A stretch of DNA of 64,000 nucleotides from Serratia marcescens (GTDB taxonomy: Bacteria > Pseudomonadota > Gammaproteobacteria > Enterobacterales > Enterobacteriaceae), in contig NZ_VFMJ01000001.1 of assembly GCF_006715005.1 (NCBI RefSeq), positions 5,394,001-5,458,000 on the forward strand, written 5' to 3'. The notes below the pieces were generated by a model, which was not told where the DNA came from, did no database searches, and saw nothing but the letters and a program-made list of their open reading frames with translations. Positions 44,657 through 51,672 of this stretch are shown here, in pieces. Position numbers and translations under genes: made by a program. Every line of letters starts with the position of its first letter. Within the stretch, counting starts at the first letter, position 1.

Positions 44657-45495
44657 TGCTTGGCCTCCACGGCGGCTTTGTTGGTCTCGGTGACCTTGAG
44701 CGTGAAGCCGCCGAAGTCTGGGTGCTGCCAGCGTTTTCGCTTACCCGTCGGCGGTGTGGATTCGTCGATCAGGGTGAATACCGCATCAGCGAAAGAGGAA
44801 TGGTGGATCAGCAGGTGGCCACGCTCGCCATTGGTAAGCTTGGTCGGCAGGTTGGCGTAACTTGCCAGGCGCCGGCATGCTGCGTCGGAGATGCCAAAGG
44901 CCCACATCAGATCGATGACTGGTGAGAATTCCGGGGCTGGCGGCGTGCCAACTGGTTCAGCAACCGATACCGGCGCGACTTGCTCAGGTGATGCTGGTGG
45001 CAGAGCTTGCGCAGCGAACACCTGCGTGCCGGAAAGCTCCATCACGGCTTTCATCGTTGCGGAGGCGGTGGCCTCTGCTACGACGCGGGCGACCGACAGA
45101 ATGTGATCGGATGTGGAGATCGCCTGCTGTACCGGGGCCGGTGCGGCAATACGTGGTTGTGCCAGCTCTACTTTCATATCCTGCCACTCATTAATAATTG
45201 CCATGCGACGAGCCGCATCGTAACCAGCGACCAGGCACTGAGAGTGCTCATAGTCGAGCAGATACTCCCAGGCGTTAGGATTTGAGGTATCGTACTGAAT
45301 GCAGCTAACACATTGATTTGTATCGTAGAGCAAATTTGCGCTACGGATATAATCACGCTCATCACCACCATAAAGCTGCACAAGCATCACTCGAATATCT
45401 CGGCAGACATCCTTGTGCTCCTTTGTGGTAAGACGGGCAATTAAGCGGCTGCTCATCATTGGTTTGCCACCTACTACTGTCATTTGCTTTTCCAT
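44653..45495 (-). CDS. Rha-family phage regulatory protein
   Basis: 280 residues. The N-terminal pRha-type domain (about 1-110; SSRLIARLTTKEHKDVCRDIRVML, then YLLDYEHSQCLVAGYDAARRMAIINEW) precedes a helical linker and a C-terminal half with FGISDAACRRLASYANLPTKLTNGERG. Rha proteins act in phage-host regulation and are related to antirepressor families. Start 45495 is where Rha similarity begins; the ORF upstream is unrelated. Because the repressor at 48453 lacks a cleavage domain, an antirepressor role would be meaningful, but it is unproven. Confidence 0.8.
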   Translation of the reverse strand: MEKQMTVVGGKPMMSSRLIARLTTKEHKDVCRDIRVMLVQLYGGDERDYIRSANLLYDTNQCVSCIQYDTSNPNAWEYLLDYEHSQCLVAGYDAARRMAIINEWQDMKVELAQPRIAAPAPVQQAISTSDHILSVARVVAEATASATMKAVMELSGTQVFAAQALPPASPEQVAPVSVAEPVGTPPAPEFSPVIDLMWAFGISDAACRRLASYANLPTKLTNGERGHLLIHHSSFADAVFTLIDESTPPTGKRKRWQHPDFGGFTLKVTETNKAAVEAKQ

Positions 45496-45716
45496 TATTT
45501 CGTCGCCTTCTTTAAGTTGAACCCCATGTGTTTTGCGTGCCGGCGCATACTCCGGTTCAGCGGCATCTGGATATTGCCGTCGGCCGTTCTGTAGTCCGCC
45601 ACTGACTTCTGCACGTTGCCGTACTCCCAAGCTTGTTGACGGGTCAGCCGGTACCCCTGGGCCAGCGTCATGCCACACATGCCTTGGCACGTTTTACTGC
45701 CGCCTTTTTTCGCCAT
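45495..45716 (-). CDS. Hypothetical prophage protein
   Basis: 73 residues, very basic, with CQGMCGMTLAQGYRLTRQQAW and a C-terminal RRHAKHMGFNLKKATK. Two cysteines close together, no known domain. Confidence 0.6.
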   Translation of the reverse strand: MAKKGGSKTCQGMCGMTLAQGYRLTRQQAWEYGNVQKSVADYRTADGNIQMPLNRSMRRHAKHMGFNLKKATK

Positions 45717-45718
45717 TG

Positions 45719-46021
45719 CTATACCTCTTCGCTGGTGGTCTTGATATGGGCCTTGAGCGCCTCAGCCATCTTCTTCTTGGCCTTGGTTTTCGCTGCCTCC
45801 TTTGCTCGCTCACTGGCGCTTTCTTGCAGCTGCTCCAGCCGCTCCGTAAGGCTGTGGCGCTTTTCGCACAGCTCGGCGCGGGTGGCTGCCCAATCCTGGT
45901 TAACCGACTTCACCGCGAATGACTCAGCGATGCGCCAGAACGTGGCCGCCTGAATGAACTCTTCGGCCTTTTCGTGCTGGATAGCCCGCTGGGCTGCTTC
46001 GCTGTACGGAATCTTTATCAT
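45719..46021 (-). CDS. ANR-like small regulatory protein
   Basis: 100 residues. AQRAIQHEKAEEFIQAATFWRIAESFA and NQDWAATRAELCEKR fit the ANR pattern (A...EF..AA..W..A......N..W...R...C). A Lys/Glu-rich coiled coil follows. ANR proteins are negative regulators of virulence regulators in enterobacteria; phage forms are common. Family call is moderate. Confidence 0.6.
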   Translation of the reverse strand: MIKIPYSEAAQRAIQHEKAEEFIQAATFWRIAESFAVKSVNQDWAATRAELCEKRHSLTERLEQLQESASERAKEAAKTKAKKKMAEALKAHIKTTSEEV

Positions 46022-46230
46022 TGGGCCTCCCGCAGCTGCGCCATTGGCGTACCGTTATTGAAGGTGCGGATCGACTCAGGCACACCATCCAGCAGGGTGA
46101 TCATCGCGCAGACCATCGTGCGCTCTACTTGGTCGGTGCGGTCGTTGCAGGACTCCAGCCACAGATTGAGGATCTGCTGCGCCTGCTCTACGCGGCACTG
46201 GGCATCGATCAGTTGCATGGTTGCCATCAC
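46018..46230 (-). CDS. Hypothetical prophage protein
   Basis: 70 residues, helical (MQLIDAQCRVEQAQQILNLW). GTG 46230 or ATG 46227; both overlap the previous stop. No known domain. Confidence 0.55.
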   Translation of the reverse strand: MMATMQLIDAQCRVEQAQQILNLWLESCNDRTDQVERTMVCAMITLLDGVPESIRTFNNGTPMAQLREAQ

Positions 46231-46598
46231 GCCACCACCTGCAGCAGCTGGCTGCTTGGGTTGTGGAGCTTGTAGGCGACGGCGTCGATCATCATTTCTT
46301 CCATCGCTGACTTGCCGAGCGGCGTAAGGCGGCTACGGTCTTTGCTCAGCATCGCGTCGTAGGAATTGGCGATCTGCTCCTGCCCGCCGGCGATACCGAA
46401 TTCAGCGCGAACCATGTTCTCGATGAACTCTTTCATCAGCGCCTCGAGGCACTCCTGGGTCAGGTCAACGCGAACCAGTTTCTTTTTCGAAATAACCACG
46501 TCAGACCATTTGCCGCCGAAATGGCGCTGGCAAAAATCGAGATAGGCGAGGGCGATACGCCGACGATTTAAAGCAATATTGTTGAACCACTGAGTCAT
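46227..46598 (-). CDS. Hypothetical prophage protein
   Basis: 123 residues with RRRIALAYLDFCQRHFGGKW near the N-terminus and LTPLGKSAMEEMMIDAVAYKLHN near the C-terminus. Soluble, helical, no recognised family. Confidence 0.6.
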   Translation of the reverse strand: MTQWFNNIALNRRRIALAYLDFCQRHFGGKWSDVVISKKKLVRVDLTQECLEALMKEFIENMVRAEFGIAGGQEQIANSYDAMLSKDRSRLTPLGKSAMEEMMIDAVAYKLHNPSSQLLQVVA

Positions 46599-46683
46599 CG
46601 TTAATTACCTGCTGTCTAAATTCAGGCCGAGCGAAACCGTCAGCCTGAAGGCCATAATTAAAATCTTGTTGGAGATTGTTTAA

Positions 46684-47046
46684 TTAATACGGGCGGCGTT
46701 TCATTAAGTCATCGTGCTTTGCCGCCCATTCATCATACTCGCGCTGCCATTTTTCTTTATCACGCTTGCGAGCCAGTAATTTACGAATGCGCCTTTCACA
46801 GCGATGATGCGCTTGCCAATAACCCAGTGTTATTTCACCGCGATGAAAGTGGATTACGCCGCCTTCATGAGTTGGTACTCCAGCGCGGTCAAATGTTTTT
46901 TGAACCATAAAGTGAGCCAAGCGACGAATGGCTGTTTCACGGCTAAAACTTTTCTTGCTGCGTCCGTGACGTGTCACAACATACACTGGCTGTTGTTTTA
47001 ACTGAAACGCGTCATCGATGCCGATACTTCCAAAATCTTTACGCAT
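46684..47046 (-). CDS. Hypothetical basic prophage protein
   Basis: 120 residues, strongly basic (HHRCERRIRKLLARKRDKEK, QREYDEWAAKHDDLMKRRPY), likely nucleic-acid associated. GGAGG precedes the ATG. No family recognised. Confidence 0.6.
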   Translation of the reverse strand: MRKDFGSIGIDDAFQLKQQPVYVVTRHGRSKKSFSRETAIRRLAHFMVQKTFDRAGVPTHEGGVIHFHRGEITLGYWQAHHRCERRIRKLLARKRDKEKWQREYDEWAAKHDDLMKRRPY

Positions 47047-47264
47047 TATTCTTCCTCCGGTGGCTTTACTGTCCAGCCAGCTCTTTCTGCTAACTCAATA
47101 AACGTACCGAGTGTTGCTGTAAATTCCTCTGGTGAGTGAGGGCGATACGCCTTCAATTCGCCATTCTCAATATAAACCGTCAGGCGGCCGCTAAAGTCTG
47201 GTGTAGCGTTAATGATGACTTCATTCAGCAATGCCTTTGATGCTTGGCGCGTGAGAGTGCTCAT
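47046..47264 (-). CDS. Hypothetical prophage protein
   Basis: 72 residues (TLTRQASKALLNEVI, RLTVYIENGELKAYRPHSPE). Follows a run of nine C (47272-47280) at the end of the upstream gene. Function unknown. Confidence 0.6.
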   Translation of the reverse strand: MSTLTRQASKALLNEVIINATPDFSGRLTVYIENGELKAYRPHSPEEFTATLGTFIELAERAGWTVKPPEEE

Positions 47265-47267
47265 TAT

Positions 47268-47567
47268 TTAGCCCCCCCCCTGTCGCTTATTTAGGATGTG
47301 CTCGGCGACGCTACCATTTTGCTTTAAAACCTGAGCCATCCGAGGAAAGCTTCTTAGGACAGTTCCAATTAAGACGAGGTCTCGCTTAGCCTCTGAATCT
47401 GTATATCCTTCACTCTCATCAGCTTCCAAAACAAGATTACCGATAACCAACAATGCTGCGTCAATAGCGGCAGCAGCAGCGAAGTAGGCTACCTGGCGTT
47501 CCCCGAGCACCTCGTCAGAGATACCGCTGAAATCCCTTACCATCAGTGCATGATAAATATCAGTCAT
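47268..47567 (-). CDS. Hypothetical prophage protein ending in a G9 tract
   Basis: 99 residues, helical, Ala-rich (QVAYFAAAAAIDAALLVIG). The last codons contain nine G on the coding strand (C at 47272-47280), giving GGG and then the stop. Slippage there would change only the C-terminus and possibly coupling to the next gene. Confidence 0.6.
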   Translation of the reverse strand: MTDIYHALMVRDFSGISDEVLGERQVAYFAAAAAIDAALLVIGNLVLEADESEGYTDSEAKRDLVLIGTVLRSFPRMAQVLKQNGSVAEHILNKRQGGG

Positions 47568-47874
47568 GAGGCACCTCGAGAACTAATTCATAGCCGTTCA
47601 TAACTCGATGGTTATAAGTACGCTCGGACAAAAACTCGTACTCCCCTGTATCTAAATCAACGCGAGTACAAATAAAATTGCCATTCCTGTCACCGATCTC
47701 AGGCATTGGTTCATCACATTCTACACCGTATGCTTGCTTAACCATGTGCATACACAGCTTCCAAGGCCATGAAGTGGGATTGTCTTTAATTAAGCGCTGT
47801 GCTCGATTAAGTTTTTTTATGTCAACCAATACAAGCCTGGTTGATTCTTTGGCTTTTGGCGTGGTATTGTCCAT
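47560..47874 (-). CDS. Hypothetical prophage protein
   Basis: 104 residues (TRLVLVDIKKLNRAQRLIKD, PWKLCMHMVKQAYGVECDEP, TYNHRVMNGYELVLEV). Soluble. GAGG upstream. Overlaps the next gene by 8 nt. No family recognised. Confidence 0.6.
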   Translation of the reverse strand: MDNTTPKAKESTRLVLVDIKKLNRAQRLIKDNPTSWPWKLCMHMVKQAYGVECDEPMPEIGDRNGNFICTRVDLDTGEYEFLSERTYNHRVMNGYELVLEVPHD

Positions 47875-47948
47875 ATCAGCCTCTTTAAATTTTACGGGTT
47901 TGATGGGGTTAGGCTCTGGCGATTGATTGGCGTCGCCGCCAGAGTCGA

Positions 47949-48173
47949 TTAAGAATGATTTTTTTCACCATTATTACTTTCAACCAACTTGAATAAGTTA
48001 TCATTCAGTTCACCCGCTAGCTTTGTAATACCTGACAGTGCAAAAGCTGTATCGGTATCCTCCAAGTGAAATCCGCGGCGGGCATTCTCAGTGAGAAGGT
48101 TAAGTAGAACAAAAACTTCAGCCGCGCTATCGCTAATATATGTCAATTTGCTTTCATCGATTTTCATTTTCAC
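47949..48173 (-). CDS. First gene of the leftward prophage operon, hypothetical
   Basis: 74 residues, beginning (GTG 48173) VKMKIDESKLTYISDSAAEV. The GTG is chosen because GGAGG lies 7 nt upstream; an ATG at 48167 and a longer ORF to 48212 are alternatives. First gene downstream of the PL promoter. Function unknown. Confidence 0.6.
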   Translation of the reverse strand: MKMKIDESKLTYISDSAAEVFVLLNLLTENARRGFHLEDTDTAFALSGITKLAGELNDNLFKLVESNNGEKNHS

Positions 48174-48359
48174 GATAAAACCTCCCGATTTATAACTTGT
48201 TAATTCCCGCATGGTTTATCGCATAAATACCTTAATGCGCTGCCTTGCTGCTGTAATTAACGACATCCCGGATCTGCATCGACACAGGTCATTCAACGAT
48301 GTATGGCTATCTGCATTTTCCCACGGTCTGAATCGTAATGGGTTGCGTCGTTACAATTA

Positions 48360-48388
48360 AATCTACAATCTAATATTGTAGATTGCAA
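48360..48388 (-). promoter_or_regulatory. Leftward early promoter PL with operator OL
   Basis: Minus strand -35 TTGCAA (48383-48388), 17-nt spacer, -10 TAGATT (48360-48365). A perfect palindrome AATCTACAAT-ctaat-ATTGTAGATT (48360-48384) overlies it. Its core TACAAT-N5-ATTGTA (48364-48380) recurs at 48913-48929 beside cro, so it is probably the repressor site. Confidence 0.7.
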
Positions 48389-48400
48389 TATCTTAAGGCA

Positions 48401-48430
48401 AAAAAAAATCCAAGGGTCGCTCCTTGGATT
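48401..48430 (-). terminator. Terminator of the prophage repressor gene
   Basis: Perfect 9-bp stem AATCCAAGG / CCTTGGATT followed on the minus strand by eight or more T, 22 nt after the repressor stop. Confidence 0.9.
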
Positions 48431-48452
48431 CTTAATTTGATGATTTATTTGA

Positions 48453-48878
48453 TTATTTTTTTAATAGGTATTCAGTTATGTATTTATTGATCTCTTCTAG
48501 CCTGAGTTCAAATAAATCGAGCATTCTTTTTCTCTCAACTCCAGGTAAGTCTCTGTAAGTATTGATTAATTTAATTTCATCAGGTGTTAGTGTGAGGGAA
48601 ACCAGATCATCTGACGCGCTCGACGGCTGATCTACAACGGCAGAAACTTGGTCTTGTTGCGTACCATACGGAAGAAAGAACCAATGCTCCGGCTTTCCTG
48701 TCGCCTTAGATATGGCCGATAGATACTTGCTTCTTGGAGAACCATAGCCATTACACCACCGCTGAACTGCTTGGGGGGTGACATCAATGCGGCGAGCTAG
48801 CTCAGATTGGCTAAGCCCAAGCTCTGTCAGCGCTTCGTTTAGGCGCTGGGAGAAAACTGTTTCGCGTGTGTTTTTCAT
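48453..48878 (-). CDS. CI-like prophage repressor without peptidase domain
   Basis: 141 residues. The XRE-type helix-turn-helix (about 8-62; RLNEALTELGLSQSELARRI, TPQAVQRWCNGYGSPR, LSAISKATGKPEHWF) is followed by a short helical C-terminus (LTPDEIKLINTYRDLPGVERKRMLDLFELRLEE). There is no S24 autocleavage domain, so RecA-stimulated self-cleavage is not expected and induction should use another route such as an antirepressor. It sits between the two operator regions and is transcribed away from cro, as in lambdoid switches. Confidence 0.85.
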   Translation of the reverse strand: MKNTRETVFSQRLNEALTELGLSQSELARRIDVTPQAVQRWCNGYGSPRSKYLSAISKATGKPEHWFFLPYGTQQDQVSAVVDQPSSASDDLVSLTLTPDEIKLINTYRDLPGVERKRMLDLFELRLEEINKYITEYLLKK

Positions 48879-48899
48879 TTCTTAATTGTATCCCATCCG

Positions 48900-48940
48900 T
48901 TGAAAACTCCAATACAATATATTATTGTAGTATTATTGTA
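48900..48940 (+). promoter_or_regulatory. Rightward early promoter PR with operator OR
   Basis: -35 TTGAAA (48900-48905), 17-nt spacer, -10 TATTGT (48923-48928). Operator TACAAT-N5-ATTGTA at 48913-48929 overlaps the -10. Extra ATTGTA half-sites are at 48885-48890 and 48935-48940. Confidence 0.65.
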
Positions 48941-48959
48941 TTTACAACGAGGGATGATC

Positions 48960-49244
48960 ATGAACAGAGAGCTTAAGCACCTCATTATGAAAGTGACGAG
49001 TCAAAGCGGCTTGGCGAGGGTGTTGGGGTGCAGACAACAAACGGTGAGCCTGTGGTTAAACCACAAAGTTCCTGACGGAAAGGTACTGCTGCTTAGTGAG
49101 GCTGTTGGGTGGAAGGTTACCCCTCATGAGATCAGACCAGATCTTTACCCAGGGGTTTTTGATGGATTGCCAGAAAAGCAACGACAACTGAAGTTATCGA
49201 GCGCACAGGATCCTAAAGGTTTTTCTGGTGCTCAGCATGCCTAA
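48960..49244 (+). CDS. Cro/YdaS-like regulator
   Basis: 94 residues. The helix-turn-helix (about 1-60; LKHLIMKVTSQSGLARVLGCRQ, TVSLWLNHKVPDGKVLLLSEAVG, VTPHEIRPDLYP) is of the Cro/YdaS type, first gene of the rightward operon and divergent from the repressor. The ATG at 48960 is chosen for GAGGG 6 nt upstream. It is expected to bind the same operators and favour the lytic state. Confidence 0.8.
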   Translation: MNRELKHLIMKVTSQSGLARVLGCRQQTVSLWLNHKVPDGKVLLLSEAVGWKVTPHEIRPDLYPGVFDGLPEKQRQLKLSSAQDPKGFSGAQHA

Positions 49245-49295
49245 CTCCCTCAAAACCATCATGCCGGCAGTTTACTGCCAGGCGGAGGAATGACG

Positions 49296-49550
49296 ATGAC
49301 TGAATCAACCGGAGCAAACATGAAAGACGAAGAAGCAAAGACCGCGTTTATCGCGGGTTACGAGATGGATGCCGATATTGCCAACAACATTTTCCTGGTT
49401 GTGAAGAATTCCGTACCGAGAGTGGTTGAGGAGTTGGTTATCGCTGGCAAGCGTGATGATGAAGTGAAAGCCGCTGCAATAACCACCGCCGAAGCGGTGG
49501 TGGAGGCCTTTGTGTTCGCGTGCAAGGCAACGGCTAAGGTTGGCGAATGA
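49296..49550 (+). CDS. Hypothetical early prophage protein
   Basis: 84 residues, acidic and helical (TAFIAGYEMDADIANNIFLV, KAAAITTAEAVVEAFVFACK). Occupies the place where lambda has cII but shows no DNA-binding motif. Start 49296 has GGAGG 7 nt upstream; ATG 49290 is too close to it. Overlaps the HNH gene by 4 nt. Confidence 0.6.
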   Translation: MTESTGANMKDEEAKTAFIAGYEMDADIANNIFLVVKNSVPRVVEELVIAGKRDDEVKAAAITTAEAVVEAFVFACKATAKVGE

Positions 49551-49897
49551 AAGTATCGGCTCAAAAAGCGTTGGTAATATTTAAAAAAACACAGGGTCAC
49601 TGTGGCTATTGCGGGAAGCCATTGTCTTTTGATGATTATTCAGCCGATCACATTATCCCCAAAAGTAAGGGCGGCTCGAATGACCTATCAAATCTGCTTG
49701 CATGCTGCAAGGCTTGTAATCGCATAAAGGGGGCAAAATCTATTGACGAGTTCCGCCTTGTAATCGCTGCCAGGAAGGTGGGGTGCAATATTTTCAGTGG
49801 GGCGCAGCTTTGCTATTTGATGGCGGCGGGAGCGTTTCCTGTACTGGGTATTGATACCAACCATCGTTTTTATTTTGAGTTATGCGGGGGGGAATAA
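49547..49897 (+). CDS. HNH endonuclease
   Basis: 116 residues with a canonical HNH domain: CGYCGKPL and CCKACN zinc-binding cysteines, and SADHIIPKSKGGSNDLSNLL catalytic core. It could nick or cut double-stranded DNA. Placed in the replication block between early regulators and the O-like gene, where free-standing HNH genes are common. A C-terminal extension after about residue 75 has no recognised role. Confidence 0.85.
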   Translation: MKVSAQKALVIFKKTQGHCGYCGKPLSFDDYSADHIIPKSKGGSNDLSNLLACCKACNRIKGAKSIDEFRLVIAARKVGCNIFSGAQLCYLMAAGAFPVLGIDTNHRFYFELCGGE

Positions 49898-49899
49898 AA

Positions 49900-50781
49900 A
49901 TGCGTCCATCTGATTTGTTAATGGATTTTGGGCGCCCGGTAGCTTACTACCCGGGACTAGTTAAGGCCATGGGAAGTCCTCACGCAGTTATTTTTTTCAG
50001 CCAAGTATTCTACTGGCAGGACAAAGCGCACGCCGTAGAAGGCGTTCATAAAACGCGCGAAGCTATCGAATCGGAAACGGGTCTGACTTTCGAGCAACAG
50101 GCGACTGCCCGCAAACAGCTTGTTTCTCGAGGCATTCTTATCGAGACACACAAGCGTCTCGAACACAAAATGTATTTTCGTATTGATTGTGATCGTCTTG
50201 ATGAAATCATTAATGAAAACAGTCACATTTCCCGAAATGGGGAAACCCGTTTTCGGGAGGTCGGCAAATCCGATTTCGGAAAGTCGGGAATCCCTGCGTC
50301 GCGGGGGAGGGAAACCCCTCGCCGCGGGTCGGGAAAACCCGATTTCGATCCTACAGAGATTACTACAGAGATTACTACAGAGATTAAAAAACCTATTGGC
50401 GCATTCGCTGACGCTCCTACGCCGAGGCGTTCTGCCAAGCAGGATTATTCACCTGAATTTGAGGCGGCCTGGCAGGCATATCCAAAACGCGCCGGCGGCA
50501 ACCCCAAGCCCTCGGCCTACAAAGCCTGGAATGCTCGCCTCAAAGACGGGGCCACGCCAGAAGCCATGCTGGCAGGGGTGAAGCGCTACGCGGCGTTTGT
50601 GGCGGCTACCGGCAAGCTGGGCTCTGAGTTCGTCAAGCAGGCCGCAACGTTCTTCGGCCCCGATCGACACTTCGATGAAACCTGGCAAACGCCATCCGCG
50701 CCCGGAGGTGTGCGGCATACCTTGCCGCCGGTGTCGGGGTTCGAGGGGCAGAATTACGGTGAGTCTGGGTGCAACTGGTGA
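49900..50781 (+). CDS. O-like phage replication initiation protein
   Basis: 293 residues. The N-terminal winged-helix-like part (about 15-110; AVIFFSQVFYWQDKAH, TREAIESETGLTFEQQATARKQL, RIDCDRLDEIINE) precedes a low-complexity middle. The C-terminal domain (FEAAWQAYPKRAGGNPKPSA, AMLAGVKRYAAFVAATG, QAATFFGPDRHFDETW) is seen in DnaT/O-type loaders. The middle section overlaps five 23-bp-spaced iterons, the probable origin. Start 49900 is preferred since the G-rich ribosome binding site precedes it. Confidence 0.8.
   Translation: MRPSDLLMDFGRPVAYYPGLVKAMGSPHAVIFFSQVFYWQDKAHAVEGVHKTREAIESETGLTFEQQATARKQLVSRGILIETHKRLEHKMYFRIDCDRLDEIINENSHISRNGETRFREVGKSDFGKSGIPASRGRETPRRGSGKPDFDPTEITTEITTEIKKPIGAFADAPTPRRSAKQDYSPEFEAAWQAYPKRAGGNPKPSAYKAWNARLKDGATPEAMLAGVKRYAAFVAATGKLGSEFVKQAATFFGPDRHFDETWQTPSAPGGVRHTLPPVSGFEGQNYGESGCNW
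50241..50390. other. Candidate prophage replication origin (iterons plus AT-rich repeats)
   Basis: Five repeat units begin at 50241, 50264, 50287, 50310 and 50333, an exact 23-bp spacing. The best units are GGAAACCCGTTTTCGG, GCAAATCCGATTTCGG and GAAAACCCGATTTCGA; the third and fourth are diverged. Since 23 is not a multiple of three, the repetition is at DNA level. Directly right is a tandem 12-bp ACAGAGATTACT repeat (about 50353-50385) leading into A-rich sequence. This mirrors the lambda ori layout inside gene O. Confidence 0.65.
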
Positions 50782-50793
50782 TACGAGGTGAAC

Positions 50794-51672
50794 ATGTTAA
50801 ATTTTGAGCAGCGCAAAAAACGTCTTGAACTGGAGCGTCGAGAAGTCGAGCTGGTGGATTGTCTGGATTATGCCTTGGGTGGCGAGCTCCCTTCGCATTA
50901 CGCAAGCTGGGAAAAACAAACTCAGCCAGTGATCTGCGCAACCCATGGTGAGTACCAGCAAATCACCTTGACGGGGCCGGAATATCGCGGCGTTCCTGGT
51001 CGAAAAATCTCACTGTGCCCGGATTGCCTTCGGGAAGAGCAGCACAATGTCAAATCAGAACTGCGTCAACTCGCAGTTGAAAATCTGCTGGATGAAGCCG
51101 GTATCGCCCCGCGCTTCCAGAACTGCGAATTTTCCAACTACCAGCCAGTTAATCCGATGGCAGCGAAGAACCTGAGCAACTGCCAGCGCTATGCGCAGAG
51201 CTGGAAGAAAATTTTCGAATCCGGCACCGGGTTGGTGATGACAGGGAGTTGCGGCACTGGCAAGAACCACCTGGCGGTATCAATGGCGAAACAGATCATC
51301 CGCGACCACCTGGTTGACGTAGAAATTACGGACGTGATGCGCCTTACTCGCGAAGTAAAAAGCACCTGGCGTAATGGCGCTGAACGCACAGAATCCGAAG
51401 TGTTGAACCGCTTCGCTACGCTGGATTTGCTTATCATCGACGAGGTTGGTGTGCAGTTTGGTACGCCGGCAGAGCTGGCTATCCTGCAGGAGGTCGTCAA
51501 TGCGCGTTATGAAAATATTCTCCCTACCATCCTGATCAGCAACCTGACGTTTGACCAGCTAAAAGCGTTTGTCGGCGACCGCATTGTCGATCGCGTCACT
51601 GATGGCGGCACTAACCGAATGGTCTTTGATTGGCAGAGTTATCGCAGCAATAAAGGCGGTAAGGCGGCATGA
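50794..51672 (+). CDS. DnaC-like helicase loader (P function)
   Basis: 292 residues. An N-terminal zinc-like cluster (CATHGEY...CPDC) precedes the AAA+ domain with Walker A TGSCGTGKNHLA (about 150-161), Walker B LLIIDEVG and a sensor ILISNLT. The GTGKNHLA form is that of DnaC and relatives. It loads the replicative helicase at the origin bound by the O-like protein. ATG 50794 with GAGG 5 nt upstream; overlaps the DnaB-like gene by 4 nt. Confidence 0.9.
   Translation: MLNFEQRKKRLELERREVELVDCLDYALGGELPSHYASWEKQTQPVICATHGEYQQITLTGPEYRGVPGRKISLCPDCLREEQHNVKSELRQLAVENLLDEAGIAPRFQNCEFSNYQPVNPMAAKNLSNCQRYAQSWKKIFESGTGLVMTGSCGTGKNHLAVSMAKQIIRDHLVDVEITDVMRLTREVKSTWRNGAERTESEVLNRFATLDLLIIDEVGVQFGTPAELAILQEVVNARYENILPTILISNLTFDQLKAFVGDRIVDRVTDGGTNRMVFDWQSYRSNKGGKAA

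Noticed and set aside
50241..50390. Possible CRISPR-like array from periodic repeats
   Set aside because: Units are contiguous at 23 bp with no spacers and lie inside a replication gene; iterons explain them better.
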